DNA of 64,000 bases from positions 28,180,371 through 28,244,370 of the forward strand of contig NC_023749.2 in the NCBI RefSeq assembly GCF_000499845.2. The letters are read 5' to 3'. The notes under the pieces were generated by a model, which saw nothing but the letters and a program-made list of their open reading frames with translations, was not told where the DNA came from and made no database searches. Shown in pieces: positions 18,801 through 30,124 of the stretch (positions within the stretch are counted from its first letter, which is position 1; every line of letters begins with the position of its first letter). The position numbers and the translations under genes are program-made. This DNA comes from Phaseolus vulgaris. Taxonomy: Eukaryota > Streptophyta > Magnoliopsida > Fabales > Fabaceae.

Positions 18801-21243
18801 CCCAGCTACAGTGAAAGAAGTCCAGCAGCTAACAGGTCGGATGGCAGCCATATCTCGCTTCGTGTCAGCTAGCGGAGAAAAGGGGCATCCCTATTTTCAA
18901 TGTCTGCGGCGCAATAATAAGTTTGCTTGGACGAAAGAATGCGAGGAAGCTTTAGTCAAACTGAAGGAGTATCTGGCGAGCCCGCCGGTTCTGTGCAAAC
19001 CGCTGGCGGGAATCCCTCTCAGGTTGTATTTTGCTGTGACCGAGAGGGCGGTGAGTGCGGTGCTCGCCCAGGATCAAGATCAGGCTCAGAAGCCTATTTA
19101 TTTTGTGAGCAAGGTGTTGCAGGGCCCAGAAACGAGATATCAGGCCCTGGAGAAGGCTGCGCTGGCTGTGGTGTTTTCGGCGATGAGGTTGCGCCACTAC
19201 TTCCACAGTTTCACAATATTGGTGATGACTGACCTGCCCATCCAGAAGGTCTTGAAGAAACCCGACGTTGCGGGAAGGATGGTGAAGTGGGCGGTGGAGT
19301 TGTCAGAGTTTGATATTGAGTACGAGCCCCGAGGCCCGATCAAGGGGCAAATCTTTGCAGATTTCGTGGTTGAGCTCTCATCAGAGGCGACGCGGGTTGA
19401 AGGAGACGATTTCCGTTGGGTACTTTTGGTGGATGGATCGTCGAACCAGCAGGGCAGCGGTGCTGGAGTCATATTGGAAGGACCCAACGGCGTGCTGATC
19501 GAACAATCGTTGAGATTTGCCTTCAAAGCCAGCAACAATCAGGCAGAGTATGAGGCGCTGATCGCCGGGATTTTGCTGGCCAAGGAGATGGGAGCTAGGG
19601 TGCTGATGGCTAAGAGTGACTCGCTGCTAGTCACGGGGCAAGTAACAGGCGAGTTCCAGGCTAAAGATCCACAAATGGCGGCTTACTTGGCGTATGTGCA
19701 GGAATTGAAGAGTTCCTTTGCCTCCTTTGAAGTAGTACATGTGCCCAGAGAGCAGAATGCCCGAGCTGACTTGCTTGCTAAGCTCGCCAGCTCAGGCAAG
19801 GGGGGTAGGCAGAGGACGGTGATTCAAGAAACTCTGAAGACGCCAAGGGCATTTGTAGCAGATCACCTGGTCCTTCAAATAAGCAAGTCGACGGAGAGAG
19901 CAGCGAGAAGCCATAAGTCCTTGACGCAAGAAACGCTGAGATCGCCGAGAATTAGAGCATGTCGAGGAGAGAAGGTGGATGTGATGCAGGTCTGCACCAC
20001 CCATGAGCCAGACACTTGGATAACACAATACAAACGGTGCCTGGCAGATGGCCTCCTCCCGCTGGATCCGATAGAAGCTAGGAAGGTAAAGAAAAATTCC
20101 AGCAAGTATACGTTGATTGATGGCGATCTGTACAGGTTTGGGTTCACTCACCCGCTCCTGGAATGTATACACGGCGAGAAGTGCACGAGGATCATGGCAG
20201 AGCTCCACGAGGGTATATGCGGAAGCCACGTCGGGGGTCGAGCTCTGGCCGCGAGGACTCTCCGTGCCGGCTACTACTGGCCATCCATGAGAGAAGATTG
20301 CAAGAAATATGCCCAATGTTGTAAACAATGCCAGCAGCACGCCGATTGGCATAAGGCACATCCCGAGGAGTTGAAGTCGATCTATAGCCCTTGGCCGTTT
20401 CATACTTGGGGAATCGACATCCTGGGACCTTTCCCGCTGGCGATCAGGCAGATGAAGTACTTGGTGGTGGCGATTGAGTATTTCACCAAGTGGATTGAAG
20501 CAGAACCAGTGGCCCAAATCACCGCACACAAGATCGAAGGTTTTGTATGGAAGAACATCGTGTGCCGGTTTGGAGTGCCTAAACGCCTGGTGTCAGATAA
20601 TGGGACGCAGTTTGCAAGCCACCTGTTGAAGAAGCTTTGCGAAGGGGTGGGAATTCAACAAGTGTTTGCATCCGTCGAGCACCCTCAGACAAATGGCTAG
20701 GTGGAGTCAGCTAATCGGGTGTTGTTGAGAGGTTTGAAAAGAAGGCTTGAGAAAGCCAAGGGAAGTTGGGCCGAGGAGGTGCCCCGTATAGTCTGGGCAT
20801 ATCACACCACCGAACAGTCAGGAACCCGTGAGACCCCGTTCAGCTTGGTCTATGGGTGTGATGCCATGATTCCGGTGGAGATCCAGGAGAGCTCGCCGAG
20901 ATTCCAGAACTTCGTAGAGGAAGACTCGAATGAAGAAAGAAGGCTGAACCTGGATCTACTGGATGAGGTCAGGGAAGAGGCGAGGTTGAAGGCTGAAGCT
21001 GTGAAGAGAAGGGTTGAACGAAGATACAACTCAAAGGTGATGCCAAGGCAGTTTAGAGAAGGCGACTTGGTGATGAGGAAGGCCCACCAGTACGAGATGG
21101 AGAATAAGCTGTCACCCAAGTGGACTGGACCGTTCAGAATAACCGAGGCGCTCGGGAACGGGGCCTACCGCTTAGAGACGCTGGAAGGAGGGGCGATCCC
21201 TCGCGCCTGGAACGCCACACACCTGAAGTTGTACTATAGTTAA
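15820..21243 (+). pseudogene. T1 gag-pol polyprotein, one amber codon in integrase
   Basis: One frame of 1,626 codons from ATG (MRKMRSNRSSP) to TAG at 20698-20700, then the same frame open to TAA after LKLYYS (21241-21243). Gag core is about residues 120-260 (VKAVFTGMEDPEAHLTTF), with a CCHC-like knuckle from Cys370 (CEFHQCFGHTLDSC). Protease: DQGSS at Asp506. RT: about 800-1000, with YVDD at 923. A gypsy-type RNase H (LCKPLAGIPLRLYF to LRHYFHS) precedes a second, archaeal-type RNase H (VDGSSNQQGSG, Asp1205; NQAEYEAL). Integrase: zinc-binding His about 1463 and CKQC; WGID Asp1533; SDNGTQF. The stop falls two codons before the Glu of VESANR, the likely third catalytic residue. T4 has CAA there, so CAG to TAG is likely. 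The dual RNase H supports the Tat lineage. Confidence 0.95.
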
Positions 21244-21480
21244 GAGCTTTGTAAGTAAAGACAAACACAAAGGTTATATTACAATGTCTCTGTTAAAACA
21301 GATTCAAGGGGGCACTCTTTTTTCCCTAAGGAAGGTTTTTAATGAGGCCACCCAATAAAAGAAGAGTTTTCGAAGTATAAGGCGTTTTCTGGTTGCATGT
21401 TTGCTGTTTCCCAAAAGTTTTGAAGAAAGACCTTGTCACTTGTAAGTGATTTAAGGCAAGAAAAGATATATCGCATGCTT
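21244..21480. other. T1 post-pol spacer
   Basis: No gene seen. It carries the ctcttttttccct / tttttaatgaggccaccca block that follows pol in all Tat elements in the window. Confidence 0.6.
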
Positions 21481-21775
21481 TCAGTTAAAGTTTTTAAGTC
21501 CTCATCGTTTTTCGGCGATTGGAGGCATCAGTTAAAGTTTTTAAGTCCTCATCGTTTTTTGGCGATTGGAGGCATCAGTTAAAGTTTTTAAGTCCTCATC
21601 GTTTTTCGGCGATTGGAGGCATCAGTTAAAGTTTTTAAGTCCTCATCGTTTTTCGGCGATTGGAGGCACCAGTTAAAGTTTTTAAGTCCTCATCGTTTTT
21701 CGGCGATTGGAGGCACCAGTTAAAGTTTTAAAGTCCTCATCGTCTTTCGGCGATCGGAGGCACCAGATGAAAGAC
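21481..21775. repeat. T1 47-bp tandem repeat
   Basis: About six units of CAGTTAAAGTTTTTAAGTCC plus TCATCGTTTTTCGGCGATTG and GAGGCAT, spaced 47 bp at 21482, 21529, 21576 and onward. Units are nearly identical. Confidence 0.93.
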
Positions 21776-22290
21776 CTCGACGCCCTCGCGCGTTTTGAGG
21801 CAAGTTAAAGACCTCCTCGTCGTCGAGCGAGTGCAGGCGAGAAAGAGAAAGGTCCTCAATGCATCCAGGGGGGAGGAGATGTACACCTTGGGCAAGTTGA
21901 GGCACCAGATAAAGTCCTTCTCGCCGTCGAGCGAGTTAAGGCCAGTTAAAGACCTCCTCGTCGTCGAGCGAGTGCAGGCGAGAAAGAGAAAGGTCCTCAG
22001 TGCATCCAGGGGGGAGGAGATGTACACCCTGGGCAAGTTGAGGCACCAGATAAAGTCCTTCTCGCCGTCGAGCGAGTTAAGGCCAGTTAAAGACCTCCTC
22101 GCCGTCGAGCGAGTGCAGGCGAGAAAGAGAAAGGCCCTCAGTGCATCCAGGGGGGGGGGGAGATGTACACCCTGGGCAAGTTGAGGCACCAGATAAAGAC
22201 CTTCTCGCCGATGAGCGAGTTCAGGCGAGTTAAAGACCTTCTCGCTTACGTGCGAGCTTAGGCAAGATAAAATCCTTCTCGTCTCGAACG
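21776..22290. repeat. T1 141-bp tandem repeat
   Basis: About three units starting near 21804, 21945 and 22086. Each combines GTTAAAGACCTCCTCG, a CGTCGAGCGAGTGCAGGCGA stretch and a gggaggagatgtacaccctggg stretch. Shorter degenerate units continue to about 22290. The T4 equivalent at 57420-57860 uses different unit lengths. Confidence 0.88.
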
Positions 22291-22894
22291 AGTTCAGGTA
22301 TGGCGCAGAGGGTGGAAGAAGTTTGGAAGGTGGCTAAGGTAGGTTCGAAGAGAACGCCTAGTCAGCCGGTCTTTGTTCTGAAGTCCAGGAGGGTAAAGAG
22401 AGATCCCAAAAGGCGTCTCTGCCCCCATGCAAAGAAACAATTGCCAAAGCATGAGGCTAGGAAAAGCTGATGTTACCAAGAGTTCTTGGCGATCGGGAAG
22501 AGTTCAAACAGCGGCGAGAAGGTTAAAAGACTTGTTTGATGAAGCAGGTCGAGTGGGACGGTGTTTGAGCCAATAACTGAGTTACAGTTCGTTGCTTGAA
22601 AGGTATTCTTACAATAAGGTTAGTTGCCTTAAGAGTATAAGTTGTTTAAAGTGATTATTGCTTAAGTTTGAAGCGGTTCGAAGCAGTTAAGTCAAAAGTC
22701 GTATTTGCAAAATCGTTAAGTTAAATCCGACAAAGTTAAACATGCAAAGAAGGTTAAAGCGCTTAAAGAAGTCAGGAGAGGGAATATCCAAACTTTGTCA
22801 TTGAGATAAGTATCTGTTCAAAGCACATATGCACGAGTTTATTACAAGGTATATACAAGGGAAATCATAAAAGTAGCAGATGAAGTGGAGTTGA
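22291..22894. other. T1 spacer between repeats and accessory gene
   Basis: No gene seen. It probably holds the 3-prime untranslated region of the minus-strand accessory gene. T4 57890-58485 is similar. Confidence 0.5.
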
Positions 22895-25523
22895 TTAGTC
22901 TTCAGCAGGAACGACCTTTCCATCTACTACTTCGTTGTTCAGCGACACCAGGCTGAGATCCAGATCGGGGAATAGGCAAGCGAATTGTTCCCGCGCAGCT
23001 TCGAATCCAGCAGCCAGAATCTGAGCAGAATTTAGCTTGAGTTCTTCAATTTGCCCCTGAAGTTCCTCAATCCGCTTCTTGAGGTCTTCAGTTTGCTCTT
23101 TTAGCTCTTTATTCTGCTGCTCCAGCTCTTCAACCTGTTTTTTGAGTTGTTCGTTGGTCTCTTGAGCCTGTAGAAGGTCTTCAGTAACCTTCTTGGATTC
23201 CGATTGTGCTTGGGCCAACTCAGCAGCCACTTTTCCTTTCTCTTTGTTGGCCTCGACGAGATCAGCCATGGCGTCGTCCCTCGCCTTTTCAACTTGCCCA
23301 AGAAGTTTCTCTCGGTCGATCGACCTCTGCTCCAGTTTTTGCACCTTAGCGGCGTCAGCTTTCATGAGAGCCTCCAGGTCGACCGCCTTGGCGCGAAGAG
23401 GCACAATTTTGCTTTCCAGCTCGACTTTCTCTTGGGCAAGTTCGTGAACTTTGCGGCGAAGGTCAGTAGCCTCCTTGCGCGCCAGCCTGAGCTCGGTATT
23501 CATTGCATCCTCCACTCGGGAGTGTTCGATTTCTGCGAGCGTCAGGCTGAAGGACAACTTCTCCACCTCGATCTTCATGGTGCTGTTCTCGGTTTTGAGG
23601 TTGAAGAGGTCGTCTTGGAGCCTCCTGGTTGAGCCTTCCACAGCCCTGGTTATGATCGCTAGGATATCCTCTGCTATGGTTTTCAGTTTGGCAGTTAGAG
23701 GTTCCCACATCCTTGTGACCTCAAGGGGAAGGTTTGCTGCTTGGAGAGGCGCCAGGTGGGCTTGTTGTGGGTTCTCGTCGCCACCTTCCTTAGCAGGTTC
23801 TTCAGTAGTTGCTTCCTGGCGTGGCGACGCAATCGGGGATTCGGTAATCAGAATCGGAGAAGTATGAGCAACCTCATCCCCGATTGGAACATTTTCTGCA
23901 GCTGAAGTGTTTGAAGGGGGGCCCCCTCCGGCTGACACGTATGGCGTAGAGGCGCTTAGGGGGTCCTCCAGGAAATTTGGCTCTTGGGCCTCAGCTGCAG
24001 GTGGCGCAGTGGCCAGTTGAACCGCTTGGACTGGTGAGGAAGGAGCCTGTGGTGTTGGCGATGTTGGAGGAGGAGCAGGCGTTGATGGTGATGTTGAGGA
24101 TGGAAGAGGGGGTGGAGCAGGTGGTGAAGAAGGTGCCACCCTCTTCCTCTTCGTAACGAGGCCATCCTCGGTGACCTCGTCATCCTCTTCTTCCTCCTCA
24201 TGGATGACTTGAGGGGCTTTCCTTTTAGGTCTCTTAAGGACCAATTTTTTGCGTTGGGCGGGCTCCTTGGGTGGTGATCGCCCTTGGACAATGGCGGCCT
24301 CCACCACCGAGTTGGGCACCGTTTGGGAACCGGTCGCCAACCCGTGGTTTCGGGCGAGCGCCTTTAGTTCGGCGAGCATGTTCCTGGGCAACATGTTGTC
24401 TGTAGGGGACGAAAATGCATGGGTTAACTCAAGGAAAACAGATAAGTGCATAAGGTAATAAACAGCAAAGCAGATGATATGTGCAGAAAAAGTAAAGCCA
24501 AAGTCTTGTGCATAACGCACAAGACGCCCAGAAACAGCTAAACAAGAAGCAGTATCAAAGCAAGAGTTTGATGTCCTAACCTATTCGAATTTCTAGCTGA
24601 TCTTCGTAGAATTCGAAGCATATCAGGGTGGTGGTGAGGAAAGTTATATTGGCGTCCGCCACCTTCTTCCAGAAGAGACAGAGGTCTCTGTCCAATGCTC
24701 CCATGCTATCAGGACTTCTGGGCCTCCTGAAGCAGCTCTTGGACTCCTTTTTCCCCTTGTCCACCCAGTACAAGGGGAAGCCATCGAGAAGGGAGGCGTC
24801 CTTGTCGTTTGCACGTACTTGGACGAATTTCCCCTTCCAGTCTTTGTACGATTGCTGGAAGATGGTAAAAATGGATCTCCCAGCAATCGCGTTCAAGCTG
24901 ATCCACAGGCGGTCTCCTTGGTGCTTGGCTTCGAAAAGGAATAAGAACACGTCCACCGATGCGGGCAACCCCAGGTGGGCGCACATTACTTGAAAAGCTC
25001 GAACAAACGCCCAGCTGTTGGGGTGGAGCTGGGCGGCAGCAATGTTGAGCTCGGTAAGAAGTTCCCTCTCGAATCGGGTGAAAGGGAACCTGAGCCTGAC
25101 CTTCTTGAACAAAGTCGTATAGACAAAGCAGAAGGGCCCGTCGGCGCTTACCTTGTCATCAGCACACACGGGCAGGTCGGCGGGGCAAGGCAGCACCATC
25201 ATCTTTTCGTCGTGCTCCTTGTGAAACGATTGGTAGATCTCGTCCCCCTTAGTCAGCCGCAAGACTGCTCCCGCAGTGTTCACGGAGGATGTCTCTTTCA
25301 GAAGGGTTGAGTTAGCCCAGGGGTATAAAGTTTTGAAGTCTGGCAGGGGAACGGGGGCTCCTCCAGCGTTAGGTGGAGTCGCCTGGGCTAGGACAGGTTG
25401 GGAAGACGCAGGCCTCTCAGCCTGCGAAGATGAAGCGCCACGAACTTGTGTTGAGTCGTGTGCTTGTGAAGGAAGGTTTCGTGCTGAAGGAGGAGGGTTC
25501 GGGGTAATCTTTGTGCGAGTCAT
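22895..25523 (-). CDS. T1 antisense accessory gene, intact, two exons, 815 aa
   Basis: Exon 1 (25523-24581) and exon 2 (24399-22895) join in frame across a 181-nt GT-AG intron to give 815 codons plus stop. Exon 1 has a Pro/Ser-rich start (MTRTKITPNPPPS), then the Transposase_28/PF04195-like domain at about residues 100-270 (FTRFERELLTELN, HPNSWAFVRAFQ, DRLWISLNAIAG). Exon 2 has a basic patch (KKLVLKRPKRKAP, possible nuclear signal), an acidic run, a Pro/Ala-rich linker and a long coiled coil from about 580 to 780 (KKQVEELEQQNKELKEQTED), ending DGKVVPAED. No signal peptide or membrane segment, so it is not env-like. It lies antisense downstream of pol, the place of the extra ORF known in some Tat-lineage elements. 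Function is unknown; a nuclear or RNP structural protein is a guess. Confidence 0.88.
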
Positions 25524-26100
25524 GATAGCAGCTGCAAAGGAAGAAGAAAGGAAAAATGATCAGGGGATTACAGAGGCTGACTCGATCATAGAAGGAAGGT
25601 GAAAAACGAACGAATGTAGGTTCGTTGCGACGATTGACAAAGCCCTAAGTTACGCAGAAGGAGAAATGGAAAAACAACCCACAGCGTATGCACCAAGCAG
25701 TTACAGGATGATGCAAATCGGTGAAAATGCAAGGAAAACCAGCAGATGAAGGAAAGTAGTTACCTTTCGATGATCAGGAAGACGATGGAGGAAGATGGTG
25801 ATCTAGAGCGTTGAAGAGCGTTGAGAGTTTTCGCAGAAGGAAGTTAGAGCGTTTGCAAGCACGAAGAAAGTGATGGAACAGTGGAGCGAAATGGGTTTAA
25901 GGGTTTTCGAAATGGTTTTAGGAAGCGCAAACGGCAAATGAAGAGAGCCGTTGATGATGAGTGTGGGGTTTGGTGGGGCGTCAGAGCAGCAGAAGGTACA
26001 ACCGCTTGGAATTCTGCGTCAGTGCCACGTAGATCGGTGTTAACGAAGGCTCTTTCAGTCTTTTCGCTAAACAAGTCTTCGCTTAAGACTGGGGGGCTTG
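25524..26100 (-). promoter_or_regulatory. T1 accessory-gene upstream region and G-rich tract
   Basis: No gene seen on either strand. Read on the minus strand it is the 5-prime region of the accessory gene; TCTACGTGGC (26024-26033) keeps the ACGTGGC core. The plus-strand end, gactggggggctt before the LTR at 26101, is the candidate polypurine tract, as also at 61661 and 43306. Confidence 0.55.
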
Positions 26101-26896
26101 TGTACCGCCCTGGTGGTCGGGTGTGATGACATGGCATCCTCCTACAGTATAGGCGTATTGACAAGGCGCCAGGTTGGCAGAAGGGAAGGAAGTCGGGGGG
26201 CTCGTGTAGTCGCCAGTTGTTATGTTGGCGTGTTCCGATTTCCAGCTTACCAGAATCGGCGATCGCCAGGTTGAAGATGAAGTCGCCAGATGTAGATTCA
26301 GGCGACCTAGTCATTGGAGATCGCCAGAGCGAGCACATCGCCGAAGATGAAGGAGAAGCAGATTGTGAAGGCGGCCGGCGAGACCACAGGGAAGGTTTAT
26401 GAAGGCCCCTAACTCGCCAGTTCCAGTAGAGATCGCACTCCTAAGTTAGCTATGCACTGGGCAGTACCATGCATAAGTAACTTAGCCAAAATGGGAGTAG
26501 AAGCAGCGCCAAGTCAGGGAGCCTCCAGATGATGGCACGTGTACAGTTGGATGTGAGCCACGTGTCCAAGTCTGTAACTGCCAGGAGAGAGAAAGCTACC
26601 AGGTATATAAGAGTTCTTAACAAACTTTCTGAGGTACGCACATTCAGTTTATACACTTTACGCTTGCGAGTGATAGAGCTGACTGTGAGAGAGGATTTGC
26701 ACGGTTCTTGTTCTCTTAGTTTTTGGTGATACCGTCACTGACTTGAGCGTTGGAGTGCGATCGGCCGCAGCGGCGCCGCTCTGTTTCTTTGCAGGTTCTT
26801 GAGGTAGATCCCGGAGAGGAACGGAAGTGAGAAGCGGTGCGCACGTCGATCCTTTGACGAGGCGGTTTCCAGCGTTCCGGTCAACAGGCAGGATCA
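26101..26896 (+). repeat. T1 3-prime LTR (796 bp)
   Basis: TGTACCGCCC to GGATCA, flanked on the right by TSD CGATC and T2 integrase. Decamer GCCACGTGTC at 26557-26566 and TATATAAG at 26604-26611 are kept. Confidence 0.96.
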
Positions 26897-29800
26897 CGAT
26901 CCTTGGTACTTCCTCCGCCCACGCCCCTTTGGCCTTCTCTAACCTCCTCTTTAACCCCCTCAGCAGGACTCTGTTTGCTGACTCCACTTGCCCGTTGGTC
27001 TGGGGGTGTTCGACTGATGCGAACACTTGCTTGATACCTACCTCAGCGCACAAATTTCTCAACTGCTGACTGGCAAACTGGGTCCCATTATCGGATATCA
27101 AGCGCCTAGGTACGCCAAAGCGACACACAATGTTCTTCCACACAAAGTGCTGTACCTTGTGCACAGTGATCTGTGCCATGGGCTCTGCCTCTATCCACTT
27201 GGTGAAGTACTTGATGGCAACGATCAAATACTTCATCTGCCTTATCGCCAGTGGGAACGGACCCAGGATGTCGATTCCCCAGGTATGAAAAGGCCACGGG
27301 CTATATATGGATCGTAGTTCTTCTGGCGGCGCCTTGTGCCAGTCAGCGTGCTTTTGGCATTGCCTGCAGCGCTGGGCGTGTCACGCGCAGTCCTCTTTTA
27401 CTTTTGGCCAGAAGAACCCTGCGCGTATCACCTTGGAGGCTAAGGACCTTCCCCCCACGTGGCTCCCGCAAATGCCTTCGTGGAGCTCCGCCATTATCCT
27501 CGTACACTCGTCGCCACTTACAAACGTTAGGATAGGGTGAGTGAAACCGTGCCTGAACAACACTCCGTCCACCAGAGTATATCTTGCGGCATTTCTCTTG
27601 ACCTTCTTACCCTCTTCCGGCTCCACTGGGAGAGCCCCATCCGCCAGGTACCGTTTGTATGGCGTCATCCAGGTGTCTCCCTCGGCCAGGACACATACTT
27701 GCATTTGCCTTCCTTCTTCAGGCATATCCACGTACGTGTTGATGCGGGGCGTCTTCAGAGCGATGACTCCTTGGACTCTCTCTTGATGTACAGATCTGGA
27801 GGACATCCACCCTGTTATCTTCCACGAATTTACGCGGAGCTTTGAGCGTCTCTTGGATCACTGTCCTCTGCCTACCCCCCTTGCCTGAGCTGGCCAGCTT
27901 GGCAAGCAGGTCAGCTCTGGCATTCTGCTCCCTTGGGACATGTATCAGCTCAAAAGCGTTGAATGCTCCCTTCAATACGCCGCCATCTGTGGGTCCTTCG
28001 CCTGGAACTCACCCGACACCTGCTCCGTAATCAGCTGGGAATAGCTTTTCACCAGGAGGTTCTGTGCGCCCATCTCCTTGGCCAGGAGCATTCCTACTAT
28101 CAGGGCTTCGTATTCCGCCTGATTATTACTTTCCTTAAAGGCGAAGCGCAGAGCTTGCTCAATCAGTACGCCGTTGGGTCCCTCCAAGACTATTCCCGCA
28201 CCACTCCCTTGTTGGTTGGAAGAGCCATCAACCGAGAGCAACCACTGCGAGCCCACCTCCACCTCTTGCTCACCTCCGGGCGAGAGTTCCACTATAAAAT
28301 CTGCGTACACTTGCCCTTTGATGGATCCTCTAGGCTCATACTGAATGTCGAATTCTGACAGCTCCACCGCCCAGCGCACCATTCTTCCCGCCACGTCAGG
28401 CTTCTGCAGCACCTTCTGTATAGGGAGGTTTGTCATCACTACCACCGTAAAGCTGTGGAAGTAATGACGGAGCCTCCTGGCTGAAAACACCACTGTTAAC
28501 GCTGCCTTCTCCAGCGCCTGGTATCTCGTCTCAGCGCCTTGTAATGCCTTCCTCACGAAATAGATGGGCTTTTGACTCTGGTCCTGCTCCTGGAGTAACA
28601 CAGAGCTAATAGCCCGCTCCGTTACCGTGAAATATAGCCGGAGGGGCACACCTGTTACTGGTTTGCAGAGGACCGGTGGCGTCGTCAGGTACTCTTTTAA
28701 CTTAATGAAAGCCGCTTCGCATTCGTCAGTCCATGCAAAGCGACTATTTCTCTTGAGGCACTGGAAATATGGGTGCCCCTTCTCTCCCCCGGCGGAAACA
28801 AACCTTGAGAGTGCCGCCATCCGCCCTATCAGCTGCTGCACTTCCTTTACCGACGTCGGGCTTCGCATGGCGATGATCGCTGCGCATTTGTTAGGGTTCG
28901 CTTCTATCCCTCTCTCTGTGAGCATAAAACCCAAGAATTTACCGGCCTCTACCCCGAAGACACACTTTTCAGGGTTTAGCTTGAGGCGGTACTTGGATAT
29001 TGTGACGAACAACTCCTTCAATTCTGCCGTGTGCTGTGCCCCATCCTGCGACGCCACCACCATGTCATCCACGTAGGGGTACACATTCCTCCCTAGCATG
29101 GGCGCCAGGACCTTGTCCATTAGCCTTTGGTATGTGGTGCCCACGTTTTTCAGCCCAAAAGGCATCACCTTATAACAGTAACTGCAAGTCTCAATCATGA
29201 ATGCAGTTTTACTCTCATCACTCGGGTGCATCTTGATCTGGTTGTACCCCGAGAATGCGTCCAGGAAGCTCGACACCTTGCTGCCGGATGCACTATCCAC
29301 CAACGCGTCGATGCTGGGCAATGGGTACGAGTCCTTCGGGCACGCCTTATTCAAGTCCGTGAAGTCCACGCACATCCTCCACTTCCCATTCGCCTTCTTC
29401 ACCAAGACGACGTTGGCCAGCCACTCGGGGTATTGAATCTCCCTGATGTGGCCAACACTCAACAGCTTCTGCGTTTCATCCCTTACCACCTGCTGTCTCT
29501 CTTCGTTAAACTTTCTCCTTCTTTGGCGCACGGGGCGGACCGTGGCGTCCATGCTGAGGTGGTGACACAGGAAATCAGGGTCGATGCCGGGCATATTCGA
29601 GGCGGACCATGCGAAAGCATCCAAGTGGCGTGAAATCACTTCTGCCACCCCTTCCTGTTCTTTTGGGCTCAGCAAACTTCCTAACTTAAACGTTTTGCCG
29701 CCAATCTCCCTCTCCACGGCGTTAGCCGCCGGTTGTTCCCTGCTACCATACTCGACGTGCGCCGCCTCCTTCGGCGCCACGTCGTCAGGGCCTTCTTCCA

Positions 29801-30124
29801 TGGGTGCATCTGCTTCGGGCGTCGCCCTCGCGGGTATGGCCTTGTTAGGCGTCGACCCAGCGGGCGTCGCCTCAACCATCGTCGTGTCTGCACTCGGCGG
29901 ACGCTCATACACCATGAACACACCTCTCTTCGTTTTCAGGCTGTTCTCATAGCATTTCCTTGCCTCCTCCTGGTCTGACTTGATGACTGTCACCTTGCCA
30001 TTGAGGTCCGATAGCTTCATCTTCATATGGCGCGTGGAGGCTACTGCGTTCAGCCGGTTCAATGCCGGTCTGCCCAACAAAATATTGTAAGCGGAGCTGG
30101 CGTTCACGACCAAGTACCGAATGG
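26897..30124 (-). pseudogene. T2 pol: RT, RNase H and integrase part, minus strand
   Basis: Reading leftward from 30124: end of protease region (SAYNILLGRPALNRL), RT with YVDD at 29075-29064, gypsy RNase H, archaeal-type RNase H (VDGSSNQQGSGAG), then integrase. The first 713 codons (30113-27972) are open. A deletion of about 19 bp near 27970, relative to T5, causes a frameshift, and further shifts follow in the RNase H/integrase linker (27806-27381) and up to 27236. The integrase continues across the T1 insertion into 6873-6417. At 30124 similarity to T5 (35270 region) ends abruptly, so protease active site and gag are missing. Confidence 0.9.

Larger units (their letters stand above)
6874..26896 (+). 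mobile_element. T1: complete Tat-lineage LTR retrotransposon with a CACTA passenger
   Basis: Bounded by 796-bp LTRs and the 5-bp TSD CGATC (6869-6873 and 26897-26901). Order: LTR, primer-binding site, leader (split by CACTA 7759-15495), gag-pol, tandem repeats, antisense accessory gene, G-rich tract, LTR. Without CACTA it is about 12.3 kb. I counted seven substitutions between its LTRs (about 0.9 percent), so it is young. At the commonly used plant rate of 1.3e-8 per site per year that is a few hundred thousand years, a rough estimate only. The polyprotein has a single amber codon; the accessory gene is intact. Confidence 0.95.
3666..30124 (-). mobile_element. T2: degraded minus-strand Tat-lineage Ty3/gypsy element, host of T1
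   Basis: Approximate extent; everything from 6874 to 26896 inside it is T1 and its CACTA passenger. From right to left it contains protease-end/RT/RNase H/integrase sequence (30124-26897), the integrase tail (6873-6417), a repeat spacer and the antisense accessory gene. No T2 LTR is visible. Gag and the protease active site are lost beyond 30124, and the opposite end is rearranged. T2 pol resembles T3 and T5 (QSSTMETPF, VEIHESSPRF) more than T1 and T4 (EQSGTRETPF, VEIQESSPRF). Confidence 0.75.

Noticed and set aside
19792..20529. 245-codon minus-strand frame inside T1 pol
   Set aside because: It mirrors the strongly coding plus-strand integrase and is explained by its codon use.
20698..20706. 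Programmed readthrough of the T1 amber codon
   Set aside because: The following bases are GTG GAG, not a known readthrough context, and sister T4 has a sense codon there.
21481..21775. CRISPR-like regular repeats
   Set aside because: Units abut with no unique spacers; this is a tandem minisatellite in a plant retrotransposon.
22895..25523. Accessory gene as an env-like gene
   Set aside because: It is antisense to pol, has no signal peptide or transmembrane segment, and has a PF04195-like domain plus coiled coil.
26658..27236. Open minus-strand frame of 192 codons joining integrase to an unrelated tail
   Set aside because: It runs from T2 integrase into the antisense of the T1 LTR. The fusion is a by-product of insertion, not a gene.
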